A DNA stretch of 64,000 nucleotides from Coriolopsis trogii (lineage: Eukaryota > Basidiomycota > Agaricomycetes > Polyporales > Polyporaceae), in the NCBI GenBank assembly GCA_020543525.1, contig JAHYIO010000039.1, forward strand, positions 806,001-870,000. Reading direction: 5' to 3'. Position numbers and translations under genes: made by a program. The notes beneath the pieces were generated by a model. It searched no databases. It was given only the letters and a program-made list of their open reading frames with translations, and had not been told where the DNA came from. Numbering within the stretch: the stretch's first letter is position 1; each line of letters begins with the position of its first letter. Below are positions 24,101 to 35,478 of this stretch, in pieces.

Positions 24101-24490
24101 TCGAATTGCGTGTCGATGTGCGTGACTCACAGTGTCTGGACCGCTCATTTTGTGTGCTGACGCTTTGTCCGACGCTCAGCGCGTCGCCTCAGGTGTATTT
24201 CGACTCGGAGGAGAACTTCCAGAAGGGCCACGCGATCGCTGCGGGGTGCGCACCCCCCTTCCCTCTTTGTGCACGTTGATACACACTCACACTTGCGCGT
24301 GGGCAGATGCTTGTTCGTCTCGTTCATCGCGGCGTTCCTCCTCCGCACGCGGCTGGCGTACATGAACAGGAGGAACGCGGAGAAGCTTCTCACGATGCCC
24401 GAAGACGAGCGCGGGGAGAAGCGGGGCGCGAACGGGCAGAAGAACGAGGAAGTGTACGATGACGACCCGCGCTATGTGTTCATGACTTGA
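21187..24490 (+). CDS. MFS anion permease, DAL5/TNA1-like (allantoate/nicotinate family)
   Basis: Plasma-membrane symporter of the anion:cation symporter branch (allantoate, nicotinate, pantothenate and similar acids). ATG at 21187. The cytoplasmic N-terminus leads to KIDLRVLSLVVASYI; joined exons continue FNQFDRTNIGNAHVIKAFND, the hallmark TM1 exit of the family, then TLALSIFYVGYCLLEMPAN, GIGEAGYYAGMIYYLSFWYK, the central loop, ISYFLPTLINGLGFSPL, SWAANVFSPTSKRGVGTAF, and an acidic tail ending DDDPRYVFMT. About 12 membrane segments and normal length. The DRTNIG motif is pieced together from a 12-nt exon (22313-22324), a 13-nt exon (22384-22396) and the exon from 22450. The preceding intron is 776 nt. 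Substrate unknown. Confidence 0.85.
21537..22312 (+). other. 776-nt intron of the DAL5-like permease
   Basis: Donor GTACGT after TAC ATC T, acceptor CCCTGTAG before TCAACCAG; splicing gives SYIFNQFD, which the family requires without a gap, so no exon is missing inside. Content unrecognised. Confidence 0.65.
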
Positions 24491-24741
24491 GTTTGTCGTT
24501 CTCCGTTCACTTGGATTCTCTCTATTCACGACGCGTAGGACGAATGCGAGGGGGTAGAGCGGCTCTCTGTAACGAATTAAGAGTTGTAATGTACATCTAG
24601 GACTATCGTGATATGACATGAAAGCAGCGTTCCTGTCCGTGCATATGGCGATCTGGAGGTATCCGCGTCCTTGCGCACCGCGCGGATGAGATGACGTGCG
24701 CCCGCACAATTGTTTTGCATCTGAGCCCCGGGCGGATCCCC

Positions 24742-26636
24742 TCAGGCGTTCGTCACCGGCGACTGTGAGAGGGCCCCCTGAGTCGACCTCTCAGCTACCC
24801 CGTCCCGTACCGCTCGTCTGAGGAAGACGCCTCGCAGCTTGGGCGAGCCGACGATGCCCGCGCACGCCAGGATGACCGTGCCGGCGAGCGTGAGGACCCC
24901 GGAGAAGATGATGAGCCCCGTGAAGTGCTTCTCGTCTACTTGCTTCAGCAGCGCCCCGCCCGTGGGCGTTCCGACGAGCGTGGCGACCGCGACGACCATG
25001 TACACGGAGCCTGCTCGATCGGTCAGAGTCTGATGACGACAGGAAGGGCGGAAGACCATACGCACCGAGACGCGCTCCGTATATCTCGCGGGGAGAGATG
25101 GTGGCGATGTAAGTGGGGAGGAGGGACACGAATGCACCTGTCGGGTGTGGGTGTGCACAGGTCAGCTTTGGAACGCGGAGTCTATCGAGCGCGAGATGGA
25201 CGGACCGGAGAAGAGCCCGTACAGTGCGGAAAACGCGATGATGCTCGCCGAGTTGCGAGACGGGAGCCACAAGCCCAGAATGAGTGCCGAACAGATCGTG
25301 GCAGCGGGCACGAACACGTTCAGCCTGCACGAGGCAGAGTCAAGAGCATCAGTGTCGGAGCGGCCCAAGGATGGCGGCGACGAGCTAGTACGCACGTTCC
25401 AAATCTGTCGGCCACTATTCCGGGGAGAATTCGCGAGGGCACGTTCATGGCGTTCAGGATCGCGAGCAGGTAGTTGGCGATCCCCGGTGGGACCCCGCGG
25501 AAGTTCGCGTATATCTGGATATAGAAATATGGGATGAAGAACGCGTAGAAAAGCCTTCACCGTCACGAATCAGCGTTAGTAAAGCAAATGGCTACTCCTC
25601 AAGGGTGGCGGACAACTCAGAACTCACACAAATGCGGCAATGGTTGCAAGCGCGTACCGGGGGTCCTTCCACCCGCCCAGATCTATAGCAGTCCGCCAAG
25701 AGATGTGGCCGGAGAGAGGGAGGCGAGTGCGGATGGTGAGACACGAGACGACGAGGCACCCGGCGATGACGAAGGCGACGATACGGACCGCCCACGGGAA
25801 GCCGACGCGGGGGATAAGCTGCTCGAGGATGATGGGGAAAATCACGCCGCCGCTCGCGCTGCCGCCTGTCGTGAGCCCGATGGCGAGCGCGCGGCGACGG
25901 CGGAACCAGTGGCCTAGGACCGCAACTGCGGGGTTGAATCTGGAACGACTTTTCAGCGTCACGAGCTAGGTGGGGCGCACATAGATGGAAAGGAGCGCAC
26001 AGGAGAGCGATCCCGAGTCCGAATAGGAGCCCTTGCGAGAGGAAGATTTGGTATGCTTGGTCCTTGTGCGCCAGAGACACCATCATGAGCGAAAAGACGG
26101 TGATGACGGACCCGAGAGGGATCATGACCTGAATAGTAAAGACCAAGAGTTAACACAATGAAGCAGGTGTTCCACTCGAGTACCCACTCTGGTGCCATAG
26201 GCGTCGAATATCCTTCCTGTGAGTGTCCCAACGAAGTACAACAAGAAGATCTGCAGCGACCCAATGAGGGCTATCGTTGAAGACGAGGAGGACGGCAACA
26301 GAGTTGTCTCATAGTAGCTCTGGAAGGTGCCCTGATAGTTTTGCATTCCATATGAGCACTCAACGTGACAGCATGGACAACGAAGGGGTCACTGACATAC
26401 GCATTGATCATCCCCGCCGACGAGAAGAGCGCGAGCGACGATCCCAGCACAACCGTCCACGCCTCCCGTCCTCCGTCAGGAACATACTCGACCTCTGGCC
26501 CGGCCGCGTTCGCGCGTGTCTCAACTGCCGGCTCCGAGTCGATGTCTACTCCTGCGGCGGGAGCGACAATGGTCGTCTGCTCCTGTACCTTCTCCTTCTG
26601 GGAAACCCTTTTCTCTCCTGGATAGTCATCAGCCAT
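24742..26636 (-). CDS. MFS monocarboxylate-type transporter (MCT/MCH-like)
   Basis: Twelve-helix carrier of the monocarboxylate porter branch. ATG at 26636: MADDYPGEKRVSQKEK, a hydrophilic head, then YVPDGGREAWTVVLGSSLAL (the D-G-G-x-x-x-W start of TM1 that defines MCTs), FVGTLTGRIFDAYGTR, LSQGLLFGLGIALL, FNPAVAVLGHWFRRRRALAI and GLTTGGSASGGVIFPIIL, LNAMNVPSRILPGIVAD, and VYMVVAVATLVGTPTGGALL near the end. Stop at 24742. About six or seven exons. Yeast MCH proteins of this group do not all transport monocarboxylates (Mch5 takes up riboflavin), so the substrate is open. Its 5' end is the left border of the tandem array: the first ~25 codons and promoter recur at 34657 and 42732. Confidence 0.85.
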
Positions 26637-27383
26637 CGCTCTCTCTCTGCGCGAACGTGCTTTGGAATTTGTGCTATAGCTAGGGAGGTCTGTGTCAGGA
26701 ACAACGGTGGACGACCGCGCACAGTGACAATGGGTATATCTCCGGAATCCGGACGCGTCACAACTTGGAGTTTTGGAAGGGCCAGCGGCGGGCTCGCGAG
26801 GTCCTGCCCCCCGGAGTGCACGAATTTAACTGATCGCGAGCGCGAGCGAGCCGCACGAATGTGTCTTCGACGGCGCCCATTGAAAAAGATTTCCCAATTC
26901 AAAATTACTTTGCAATTCAAGCGCGATGCGATACACGCACGATTCGTCATCAGGCTGAGGGAGGGAAGAGGTGAGTCATACACTGGGCGCTTGGTCAGCC
27001 ACCGCCCGCCATTGAAGGATGGGCAAGTATTAGTAATACGGTGGCGACAACCCCATGGTGTCAGTGACTTTGATTCCGACCAGGTCTGAGTTTTGGGTAG
27101 CGGAAGATGTGAGTGCAATGATAGCTACACGAGTGAATAGAGTATCACTCACTCGGTACATGGGATGGCGCGTCTCAGCGACTCCGATAACGATCCGCGG
27201 CGCGCGCAGCTACCAGTATAGATCCCGCGATAAACCCACGAGGAGAACCACTAGCGAGGTGTACAGCAATTGAATTTCAGACATGGATTGTTACGGAAAC
27301 ACAGAGAGCTACATCGTCAACTCGAGCCACTTCTGACACTCCAGCAACTCTACCTGGATGACCCACAGTGGTTCACAGCCTCC
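26637..27383. other. Spacer upstream of the MFS carrier (repeated in every unit)
   Basis: Promoter side of the MFS carrier and 3' side of the cyclin gene. An AT-rich patch with repeated AATTC (26895-26925) may be promoter core. A long minus-strand open frame crosses it but lacks motifs. Copies lie at 34732-35478 and 42807-43553. Confidence 0.45.
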
Positions 27384-29627
27384 TCATGAGTCGAGCGGTG
27401 TATCACGCACCTCTTTGATAAGGAGAACGTCCCGTATGTCCAACCGCACACCGCGCGACGACTTGATCGCATGCTTTCTCAGGCTCTTCCCGTCCCGTTT
27501 CCGGATAGGCCTGCCTCGCGCGTCACAACCGGTGGTCTTGTATCTCTTCGCCAACACCTCCAGAAGTCCTTCGATGACAGCAGCGCACGTGAGAAGTGAG
27601 ATCGGATATCTCAAGACCGCTTGATCTGCGTAGCATCCGGCCGGGAATGAGCAAGTCTCCGGAACTCCGTCTATCCAACTCTACACTCACCCTCGAGCGC
27701 GTCGCACAAGACGGTCCACGCCCGCGCCTGCACGCCCTCCCACCCTTGGTCGAAGCCGACGAGAAGGCGGAGCGTCGGCAGCGCGAGCCACAACTCTTCC
27801 ATGAACGACCCGGGCGTCGCGCTCCCCACGCGGAACGTGATGGCCTCGAGCACATCTCGCTGTGCATTCTCGAGGTCGTCAAACGCCATTTCGTGGTATG
27901 CCAGGTCGAGGAACTCTTCCGCGTAGATGACGTCTAGCGGGAAGAGCACGTCTCGATGGAACTGTTGACGGGAATCAGTCAGTCATTGGTCAAGAGTTCG
28001 ACTAGGGAGGACAGGTGTCGGACCTTCACACTTAGCGCGAGACACGCGACGGCCATGTCCCACATCACTGTCTCCAACGCCTCCTCGTCCTCTGCAGACG
28101 TACTATCTGTGTCCGCATCATCAAGCGACAGGTCGGAGGAGCGCACGAGGAGGAGATAGCGCAAGAAGAGGTAGACGGCATGAAACCGGGTCTCTGGGGA
28201 AGTGGACAGCAAGTCATACAAGTCCCCGGGAGAGTAGGACGTCTTGTGCTCGTCCGCAGGCATAACCTATGCGCATTAGTCAACTCTCGAACACGGTTAG
28301 ATGATAGCGTGCACTGACTGCCAGGATCCAGTGCACGATATGCTCAAGTAAGGCTTCATCGATGTCGAGAGACACAGAAGAGCGTAATATACCCGCACGA
28401 GGGATCGCCTGGGGTGGATAGGGTGATGTTTCCGGAGAGCACGATTTTGCAACGTCACCTTCGTTGATCTCTTCCATGCACATATCATCGACATCCGACT
28501 GAGACCCTTCCACAGAAGATTCCAGGGCGGGAGGTATATGTAGACCATCTGACTGTCGTTCTTCCAGCTCCTTGGCGAGTAGTGCGAGAATGCGGCGCTC
28601 GGCGCCTTCCTCTTTCGAGAACGCAGCGCGTGGGATGTCCTCGAAGGGCGGCGGAGCGATTGGGGGTACACTTTGGAGCAAAGGCTCAGGGTCGACCGCA
28701 GCAGCAGCGCTAGAAGAAGCAGGAACGTCGTTCGTAGCAGGAGTTGTTGGCACAGTTGGCGCATAGCCATCAAAAGTCGGCGAGAGGGATCCGACATTGA
28801 TACGAAGGTCTTGCTGCGGTCGAAACTTGACTGGGCTCAACAATGTGTCCAGGACCTGCCCGCAAACATAGCTTGAGGCTTAGGTACGGGTATATGTTCA
28901 TGGTACTCACTTCGTTCAGGATTTGTTCATCCTCCTCCACAGGAACCGGCTGCGACCGCAGCGACTGCGCCCTCCGCAGACTACCCGCTCCCTTGGCAAA
29001 CCGCAGACCGAAAGCTCCAGAGAGACGTACAGCAGAATCACTAGCATGTTTGGTCGTGAGATCAGGACGGCGTGAGTGCCGCTTCGAGAGCTTCCGCTTT
29101 TTGGCTGCTGACCCGGAGACAGTGTCTTGTGAAGGACCTTCACCACTTGCGCGGAGTACCGGAGCGGGAAGGAGAGACCTAGGACGTTTCCGTGAGTGAG
29201 CTGGAGAACTGCATGCGTCGACAGAGGAAGAGAGAGACAGCACAATGGCCGAGAAGATCGCAGGGGTCGAATTATGTCGGAACTGGTTGGCAGCAAGCAA
29301 GAGTTCGTTCAGACATTGATGTGAGGTGTCTTGGGGATGGGTAGGCAACTGTTTAGACAGTAGACGTTCTCGGAGTGGTGCATCTTCCCGGACCTGAGCG
29401 ACTTCTTGTTTGACTTGCGACTCCCAACGAAAGTGGTCGACAGATGTCTGATCTGGTGCACTTGAAGAATCAGGCGGGGTTGGTATAGCTGAGGAGGATG
29501 ATGGGGAAGACGACGCTGCCGCGAGAGTGCCGTCGAGATCGCGAGGATCTGCGTCCAGAGAGATAGGTGTATGCACCAGGTCGATATAGCTCTCGTCCAC
29601 TACAGAGACCGTCGTTGTTGTTGCCAT
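27384..29627 (-). CDS. Cyclin-box protein, copy 1 (669 aa)
   Basis: Five exons fit without frame conflict: 29627-28911, 28855-28319, 28266-28024, 27961-27691, 27625-27384. The N-terminal ~350 residues are Ser/Pro-rich and disordered, with basic nuclear-localisation-like runs (SRKRPRSLLP, AKKRKLSKRHSRR) and possible CDK sites (LLSPVKF). The cyclin box begins near residue 400: LLEHIVHWILA, ETRFHAVYLFLRYLLLVRS, then an acidic insert (DDADTDSTSAEDEE), MWDMAVACLALSVK spliced to FHRDVLFPLDVIYAEEFLDL, and ENAQRDVLEAITFRVG. The Lys of LSVKF and Glu of ENAQRD sit where cyclins contact their kinase. A second helical region (RYPISLLTCAAVIEGLLEVL) follows. Likely partner of a cyclin-dependent kinase, nuclear; the cyclin class is not identified. 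This copy has DQGWEG and PGSFMEE where copies 2 and 3 have DEGWEG and PGAFMEE. Confidence 0.75.
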
Positions 29628-30184
29628 GAGACTGCGCCGTAGGATAGGGATTTGCGGCAAAGTCAGTAGATCAGAGTGGATCTGAGCAGGTCGAGGTCGG
29701 AAGATAGCAAGTAGGCGCAAAGTACAGAGTCGCGCACTCGGAGTCGGAGCCGGAAGCAGACCCATCAAGCGCGCGTCAGAAGAGGACCGTCTCAGCACCG
29801 GCTACGGCCCAGAGCGCTCTGTCCTGGCTGCTGCTCGCTCTGCACCTCTAACACTGCTCGCTTGCTTGCTTGCTCTGTCTGCCCGCCGTCCTCGCTCACT
29901 CACTGGCCGCTCGCTCTCTGGTCGCTCCACCTGCCTGCCTCTGGTCTCCACCACCCGCGCTCTCCTGCCCCGACCGCGCTCCCTGCCTGGACTCGGACGG
30001 CGATCTTGCAACCTATCAGACTGCGCCCGGCCTGCTCTCTCCCTTGCACTTCACATGGTTCTTCCCTACCGTCCGTCGTCGCTGGGTCCATCCCCAGTAT
30101 TCCTTCGGACCATGACCGGCCGCCATCAATTCTGACCCTTCTGCGTCTCGTGCGCTCCTCGACGCGTCTTCTGGTGCTGGCTCA
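29628..30184. other. Spacer between cyclin copy 1 and kinase-like relic 1
   Basis: Holds the presumed cyclin promoter. Around 29840-29960 the plus strand has CGCTC/TGCTTG-type short repeats that are open in several frames; judged low-complexity, not coding. The counterpart in unit 2 is 37723-38279. Confidence 0.45.
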
Positions 30185-30897
30185 ATGCGAGTCGCGCTCA
30201 AGGTATCTGGGAAGCAACACATCACTCGCAAAGACGTTCAAGAGGTCACGCGTCTCATGCTGTGAACTAGACGTGTTCAGGATGGCCTCGCATTGGTGCA
30301 CGTCGTGCAAGGTGCGTTCCAGACGAGAGACCATGTCCTCTCCGTCATGATGCGCTATGATCGCCGTCCTCGACTCACGGCTACACGCTCAATGCCACCG
30401 TCCCGATCGCTTCGAACTCTGCTCCAGGCTCGCGCTGCATCCTTCCCATCTAGTGCTCCCCTCTTTCTGTCTCGCGAAGCCATCGACACGCTCAGGCTCT
30501 TGGCCGCTCCACTCGGCATCATCCACTACGACATCAAGCCTGCGAACATCTTCGTCTCAGCCACCGCGCACATTGTGATCACAGACTTTAGGTCATCTGC
30601 GCTTGGTCCAGCCGTCTCAACTCTCGCCTCCTGGAGAGTATGACGGGCCAGACTTCTCTCCTCGCACCGCTCACATGTTCCAGCCACAACTGAGGTTGTC
30701 CATCTCACTCGGACTAGATGACATTCTCCGGACGCAACGCTGCTCCGAAACTCCTCCAAGCGCCTCCCGGGCTGCAAGCTCACAATATTCTTCAAAACAA
30801 CTATTTGTACTACTGTCTGGGTGTCATGTGGCGGGAACTCGCTCTTGGCAAGACTCTTGACGATAACGGCTTGCCTGCACTTTCTCAGGACCGTTGA
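30185..30897 (+). pseudogene. Protein kinase-like relic, copy 1
   Basis: Fragments of a Ser/Thr kinase domain in changing frames. MRVALKVSGKQHITRKDVQE resembles the VAxK strand with its ATP-binding Lys, and is cut by TGA at 30263-30265. Then LSREAIDTLRLLAA and GIIHYDIKPANIFVSATAHI, the catalytic loop with HYD for HRD, then VITDFRSS, where the DFG Gly is Arg. In another frame AAPKLLQ (APE altered to APK) and LYYCLGVMWREL (alpha-F region), ending ALSQDR at 30897. No glycine-rich loop is visible upstream, and the segment before the catalytic loop is shorter than normal. An active kinase cannot be made from this copy. Confidence 0.6.
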
Positions 30898-32340
30898 GAG
30901 TGCGCTAGTCTGCAGGCGAAACCGAAGGACGAGTCAGCGGTGGACGAGGACTTGATGGAGTCATCGTGTACGTACAGCATGGGGAGAATTGATATCGCTT
31001 CCGGCCGGGAGCTTGTGTGCTGACCGCCCCATGCAACGCCAACACAGTGCGATAGCGACCGCCGGGCCTGCTTAAATGACGGTAGGTGGGGTCGAAACGT
31101 GAGTGGTGATTACAAGGTGAGCGACGTGTACTGACGAGATCGCCTGAACTCATCACATACGGCATGGTGCTATACGCAAAGGCGGTGAGTGACTTCCGGA
31201 GGGACGGGGCGGTGCGCGCTCACTATGCGCAAATCGGTCATCATTATTAGGTCTTGCTGATTGGACAACCATCAAGACGACGATAACGAGTTTACGTCCA
31301 ACGACGACAAGGTGTGGAGTTCCTCCCCCACGAACTGGAGCGCGTAGATGGCGTGCGGTGACAGCAAAGGGATGACTCTGGAGCCGGACTTGAGCAGGGG
31401 CAACAACAATGCAATTGTGACTGACTTACAGTACATCCGACTTGCGAGTGACTTGCTGGGGGAGGGTGTCAGAGAACACAGCGAGCAGCATTGACGATGA
31501 TAACTCGTGCCCACCGTCGGTCATTCTCGCATTCCTGAGTGGCGTGGCCACGGGCGACGACGAGCAGGATCAGGATCCGGCCCGCAAACCGGCCGTCACT
31601 GATTTACGGACTCGGGCAGCTCGCTGGCAGCTACCCCTGCTGTGCCTGACGAGTTGAGCGATGGACATAGGAGAGAAGAGGGTGGAGAACTGAGCGATGG
31701 TAGAGAAGACCCAGACTTCTTATGGACCTCGCTTATCCGCCGTTACCCGCTGCGGGCTCCATGTCCGCGCCTTCATGTTGCACCATCATGACACTGCACC
31801 TCTTGTCTTCCCATGCACACCCGTCCCTGTCTCGCGTCGAAGCTGGTCAGGGTAGGATAATGAGGGCAGATGGGACGGGTTGCCCCGCCAAGCTTCAAAA
31901 AATCTTTAGTCATTTGCCCAGTCTCTCGCGACGACCGTGCGTCCGAGGTGGGTAATTAATATGTGCGCGTTCACGTATGTCCTGACTGACATTGACAGAT
32001 AGATTCATCCACTTTTTCACAATTCCAAGCTGCTGTAGAGTCATTTCACGACAATTGTGCTCCAATTCGAGCACTAAGAGGCCACATGCGGCACAGCTAA
32101 TGTGCAGGGACTGGGCGCTGCGCTTCAACAAACCGAGTTCCGAGCTCGCTTCAACACTAGCACAGTAACCACACCACGGGCGCGACTCGGTAAGTCGTTC
32201 TTACCCACGCGATCTGCACTCGCCTATCTACTCATTCACACTACAGGACGACCCTGCTGCACTTCAGGTAAGGCGGGCCCCGACCAGCTGTGTTACGTGT
32301 ATGCGCTGCGGGCCCGCAGGGATCCTTGTCACAAGATTCC
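30898..32340. other. Gene-poor part of unit 1
   Basis: No gene recognised. Minus-strand frames at 31272-31514 contain SGSRVIPLLSPHAIYALQ between possible splice signals, the best but weak hint of an exon. The same segment lies in unit 2 (39370-39612). Confidence 0.4.
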
Positions 32341-33002
32341 CATAAGCCGGTAATTCCTCTCTGGAAATTGCACTCTATGCGACACCATCATGTTGTGGCT
32401 GAATACGACCTGCATTGGCCAACAGCACATGCCAGGACTTATGATTATGGGCAGAGAGATTCCTCCTGGACTAGATTGGCATAATATAAGGCTTTGCTCC
32501 TCAGCATGGACACCTGCACTATGAACTTGGTTCTCTTTGGATGACGCAACATCCACTGTCCCATGCCCCAGGTGCAGACCTTCAACTGCCGCGAGTAGCA
32601 CTGAAACAACTCAGTTGCTTCCATGAATGTGGTCGGTTGTTTCTGCCATGCTGACTACTCTGTCTGCCCTGCACTTGTAGTAACTCAGACAGACTTGTCT
32701 CTCTCTCCCCTCTCACTATATTCTCAACTCCTGTTGCTTCATGCCTTCGCCCAGGATTGACTGCTCCCAGCTCCAAGTTGATGTCCTGTCCCTATGCACA
32801 AAGTTTATGTCATGCTCAATAGTGGTCAAATGTGTATTGATAGGATCACAACATGCACAAGTGGGCTAATCACATGTAATGTGTTGGATGATTGCAGGAT
32901 GCACTGTGGGGAATCAGTACAAGTAGACTCCCAGGCTGATGGTAGTCATTTCTCTAACACTCCCAACCGGAGAGCCTGGGCCTGGTCAATGCATGCACTA
33001 AC
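32341..33002. other. Repeat-like tract of unit 1, possible solo LTR
   Basis: AT-richer than surrounding genes, with a TATA-like ATAATATAAGG (32480-32490) followed by a pyrimidine-rich end near 32690-32730, as in a retrotransposon LTR. No paired LTR, target duplication or element protein was found, so this remains a suggestion. Unit 2 counterpart 40416-41077. Confidence 0.25.
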
Positions 33003-33275
33003 ACGACAGGCAATGGCCAAAGCTGCCATCTGGGACAGGCTGGGGAAATTGCCGATATTGGTCTACTGTTCCAGGCCAGAATACTGTAGTAATATCACCA
33101 GAGTGCTGAATACAAAAGGTTTGAACTCCGAAAACTGCATTAGTTTCAGCTGTTTATCGGCCTTATGAAGATTCCGGCATCACATTCCAAACTGTTCTGA
33201 ACCGGAGGCTAGGCTATCAATTCCGGCAATATTCCCGGCCTGTTCTAGGGGGTGGCATATGCCGTTGCCTGTCGT
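33003..33275 (-). mobile_element. MITE-like palindromic element A, unit 1
   Basis: 273-bp element bounded by ACGACAGGCAATGGC on the left and the inverse of ACGACAGGCAACGGC on the right. In inverse orientation it aligns along its whole length with element B (33944-34217). No protein encoded. Confidence 0.6.
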
Positions 33276-33943
33276 TCGAGCGCAGAACATCCTCAATTAT
33301 CCAAATACCCGACCCTGACCATTGCTGACTCTGTCTTCCTGCTCATCTAGCATGACTCACTTCTGCTGGCCAACTCACACTAATCTCAAAAAGCATACCA
33401 AACGCATTGTAAACAGCTTCTTCATTACTATTGCTCCCCTAGAGTTCAGAGGATAGCCAAGGAGCCTGCTGTATCTTCCCTCCCTCACTGCCAATAATGA
33501 TGAAATTTGGTACATCAACAAAGTGTAATACAAACAGCAAGCCTGCAAAGTTTGGTGAGAGTACAACCAAAACTGAGTGTTTGAACAAAGTAAGAGGTGC
33601 CCTCCCCTAGTGCTCGGAGGTTTCTCCACACGCAGTGTCACAATCAGTCACACTGCCGAAGGGTGCCGGTTATGATCTCCGACTGATGTCCCCCTTTGGA
33701 GATGGGCGCCACATGTCGGGTAACCAAAACTAGTGCTCTTGAAAGTCATGCTCGAGGATCTCGAGGATATACTCTCTGGCTTGCCACGCTTGGGCACAGT
33801 TACTCCGTTGATTTGGAAATTGTCTTTAAGCGGGCATCAACAGACAAGCGGATAGTCAAAGAGGACCGCAGCCTTGGCACTTGCAGAGTAGTGACCAATG
33901 GTAGACGTCCCACATCCATGGAAATGGTTCCACTGCGCGTATC
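33276..33943. other. Spacer between MITE-like elements, unit 1
   Basis: Non-coding by all signs. One minus-strand frame (33375-33641) is open here but not in unit 2, arguing against coding. Unit 2 counterpart 41351-42018. Confidence 0.4.
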
Positions 33944-34217
33944 ACAATGGGCAATGGCCAAAGCCGCCCTCCTGAACGGGCCGGGGAAATTGCCGGAATT
34001 GGTAGCCTAGCCTCCGGTCCAGAATAGTTTGGGAGATGACACCGGAATCTGTGTAAGGCCGATAAGCAGCTGGGACTAATGGGCTTTTCGGAGTTCGAAT
34101 CCTTTTTATTCGGCACTCCGGTGATGTCACGACAGTATTCTAGCCCGGAACAGGAGACCAATCCCGGCAATCTTCCTGGCCTGTTCTGGGGGGTGGCATA
34201 CGCTGTTGCCCGTCGTG
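33944..34217 (+). mobile_element. MITE-like palindromic element B, unit 1
   Basis: 274-bp element; GGGCAATGGCCAAAGCCGCC at the left pairs imperfectly with the inverse of the right end (GGGCAACAGCGTATGCCACC). Complementarity continues inward past 50 bp, so most of the element could fold back. A tRNA B-box-like GTTCGAATCC and a T run near 34095-34108 were noted, but no tRNA structure fits. Confidence 0.6.
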
Positions 34218-34373
34218 TATATGACCTGCACAATGATAAGCACTTATTCATATGCAAGTCCAAAGTCAACATGCAGATGATATCTTGCAGTAAGGGGATG
34301 ATCATACCGAAGGGGCATTAAAACAACTACTTGCATATACTGTAACACGACAGGACAGACTCTAGTCAACAGC

Positions 34374-34560
34374 TCACCTCACCTCTATTGTACCTCTGAG
34401 CCCGTCTCTGATCATACCTCTGAACGTTGTCAAAGACAAATAGGCCACCTCTGAGCAATGCGACATATAACCTCCCTTTGAACGGATAACCTCCAAGACA
34501 TATTGCCTACCTCTGAACAGATTCCTAGACAAATAGCCTCCCTCTGGATGTCCAGAGGTA
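34374..34560. repeat. Degenerate CCTCTGA minisatellite, unit 1 end
   Basis: At least seven copies of (T/C)ACCTCTGA or close variants at irregular 15-35-bp spacing, some followed by AGACAAATAG. Lies 100-280 bp before the unit 1/unit 2 junction. Confidence 0.6.
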
Positions 34561-34731
34561 GACCATCGATCCGGGGAATCTTGCGCGCAAATCATGCCAC
34601 GGCATGATGTCCGATGCAAGCGCAAGCACCCTGCCACGTCTCGACCGCCGGCTCCAAGCGACAATGGTCGTCTGCTCCTGTACCTTCTCCTTCTCGGAAA
34701 CCCTTTTCTCTCCTGGATAGTCATCAGCCAT
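34525..34731 (-). pseudogene. Truncated MFS-carrier 5' end in unit 2
   Basis: The first ~25 codons of the monocarboxylate-type carrier (MADDYPGEKRVSEKEK) run across the junction into unrelated sequence and stop at 34525, giving a 68-residue chimeric frame. The real gene has Gln where this has Glu (VSQKEK/VSEKEK). The promoter is intact, so a transcript is possible but not a transporter. Confidence 0.75.
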
Positions 34732-35478
34732 CGCTCTCTCTCTGCGCGAACGTGCTTTGGAATTTGTGCTATAGCTAGGGAGGTCTGTGTCAGGAACAAC
34801 GGTGGACGACCGTGCACAGTGACAATGGGTATATCTCCGGAATCCGGACGCGTCACAACTTGGAGTTTTGGAAGGGCCAGCGGCGGGCTCGCGAGGTCCT
34901 GCCCCCCGGAGTGCACGAATTTAACTGATCGCGAGCGCGAGCGAGCCGCACGAATGTGTCTTCGACGGCGCCCATTGAAAAACATTTCCCAATTCAAAAT
35001 TACTTTGCAATTCAAGCGCGATGCGATACACGCACGATTCGTCATCAGGCTGAGGGAGGGAAGAGGTGAGTCATACACTGGGCGCTTGGTCAGCCACCGC
35101 CCGCCATTGAAGGATGGGCAAGTATTAGTAATACGGTGGCGACAACCCCATGGTGTCAGTGACTTTGATTCCGACCAGGTCTGAGTTTTGGGTAGCGGAA
35201 GATGTGAGTGCAATGCCAGCTACACGAGTGAATAGAGTATCACTCACTCGGTACATGGGATGGCGCGTCTCAGCGACTCCGATAACGATCCGCGGCGCGT
35301 GCAGCTACCAGTATAGATCCCGCGATAAACACACGAGTAGAACCACTAGCGAGGTGTACAGCAATCGAATTGAAGACATGGATTGTTACGGAAACATAGA
35401 GAGCTACATCGTCAACTCGAGCCACTTCTGACACTCCAGCAACTCTACCTGGATGACCCACAGTGGTTCACAGCCTCC

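Larger units (their letters stand above)
26562..34656. repeat. Tandem array unit 1 (8095 bp)
   Basis: Near-identical to 34657-42731. Starts within codon ~25 of the MFS carrier and contains its promoter, cyclin copy 1, kinase-like relic 1, a gene-poor tract with two MITE-like elements, and a CCTCTGA minisatellite just before the junction. Compared with unit 2 it has an extra ~22 bp near 31857-31880 and lacks 3 bp near 30930. Confidence 0.9.

Noticed and set aside
26546..27118. Long minus-strand open frame (190 codons; 279 codons in units 2 and 3 at 34374-35213 and 42449-43288)
   Set aside because: It overlaps the MFS start region in another frame, crosses promoter-like DNA, and in units 2/3 its extra part is only translated minisatellite. 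The copies are too similar for openness to count as evidence.
33375..33641. 88-codon minus-strand frame between the MITE-like elements
   Set aside because: Interrupted in the unit 2 copy and not protein-like.
34085..34110. tRNA-like B box (GTTCGAATCC) with T run inside element B
   Set aside because: No T-stem pairing, no matching A box at the right spacing, and the related element A has lost it. At most a weak hint of a SINE-like origin.
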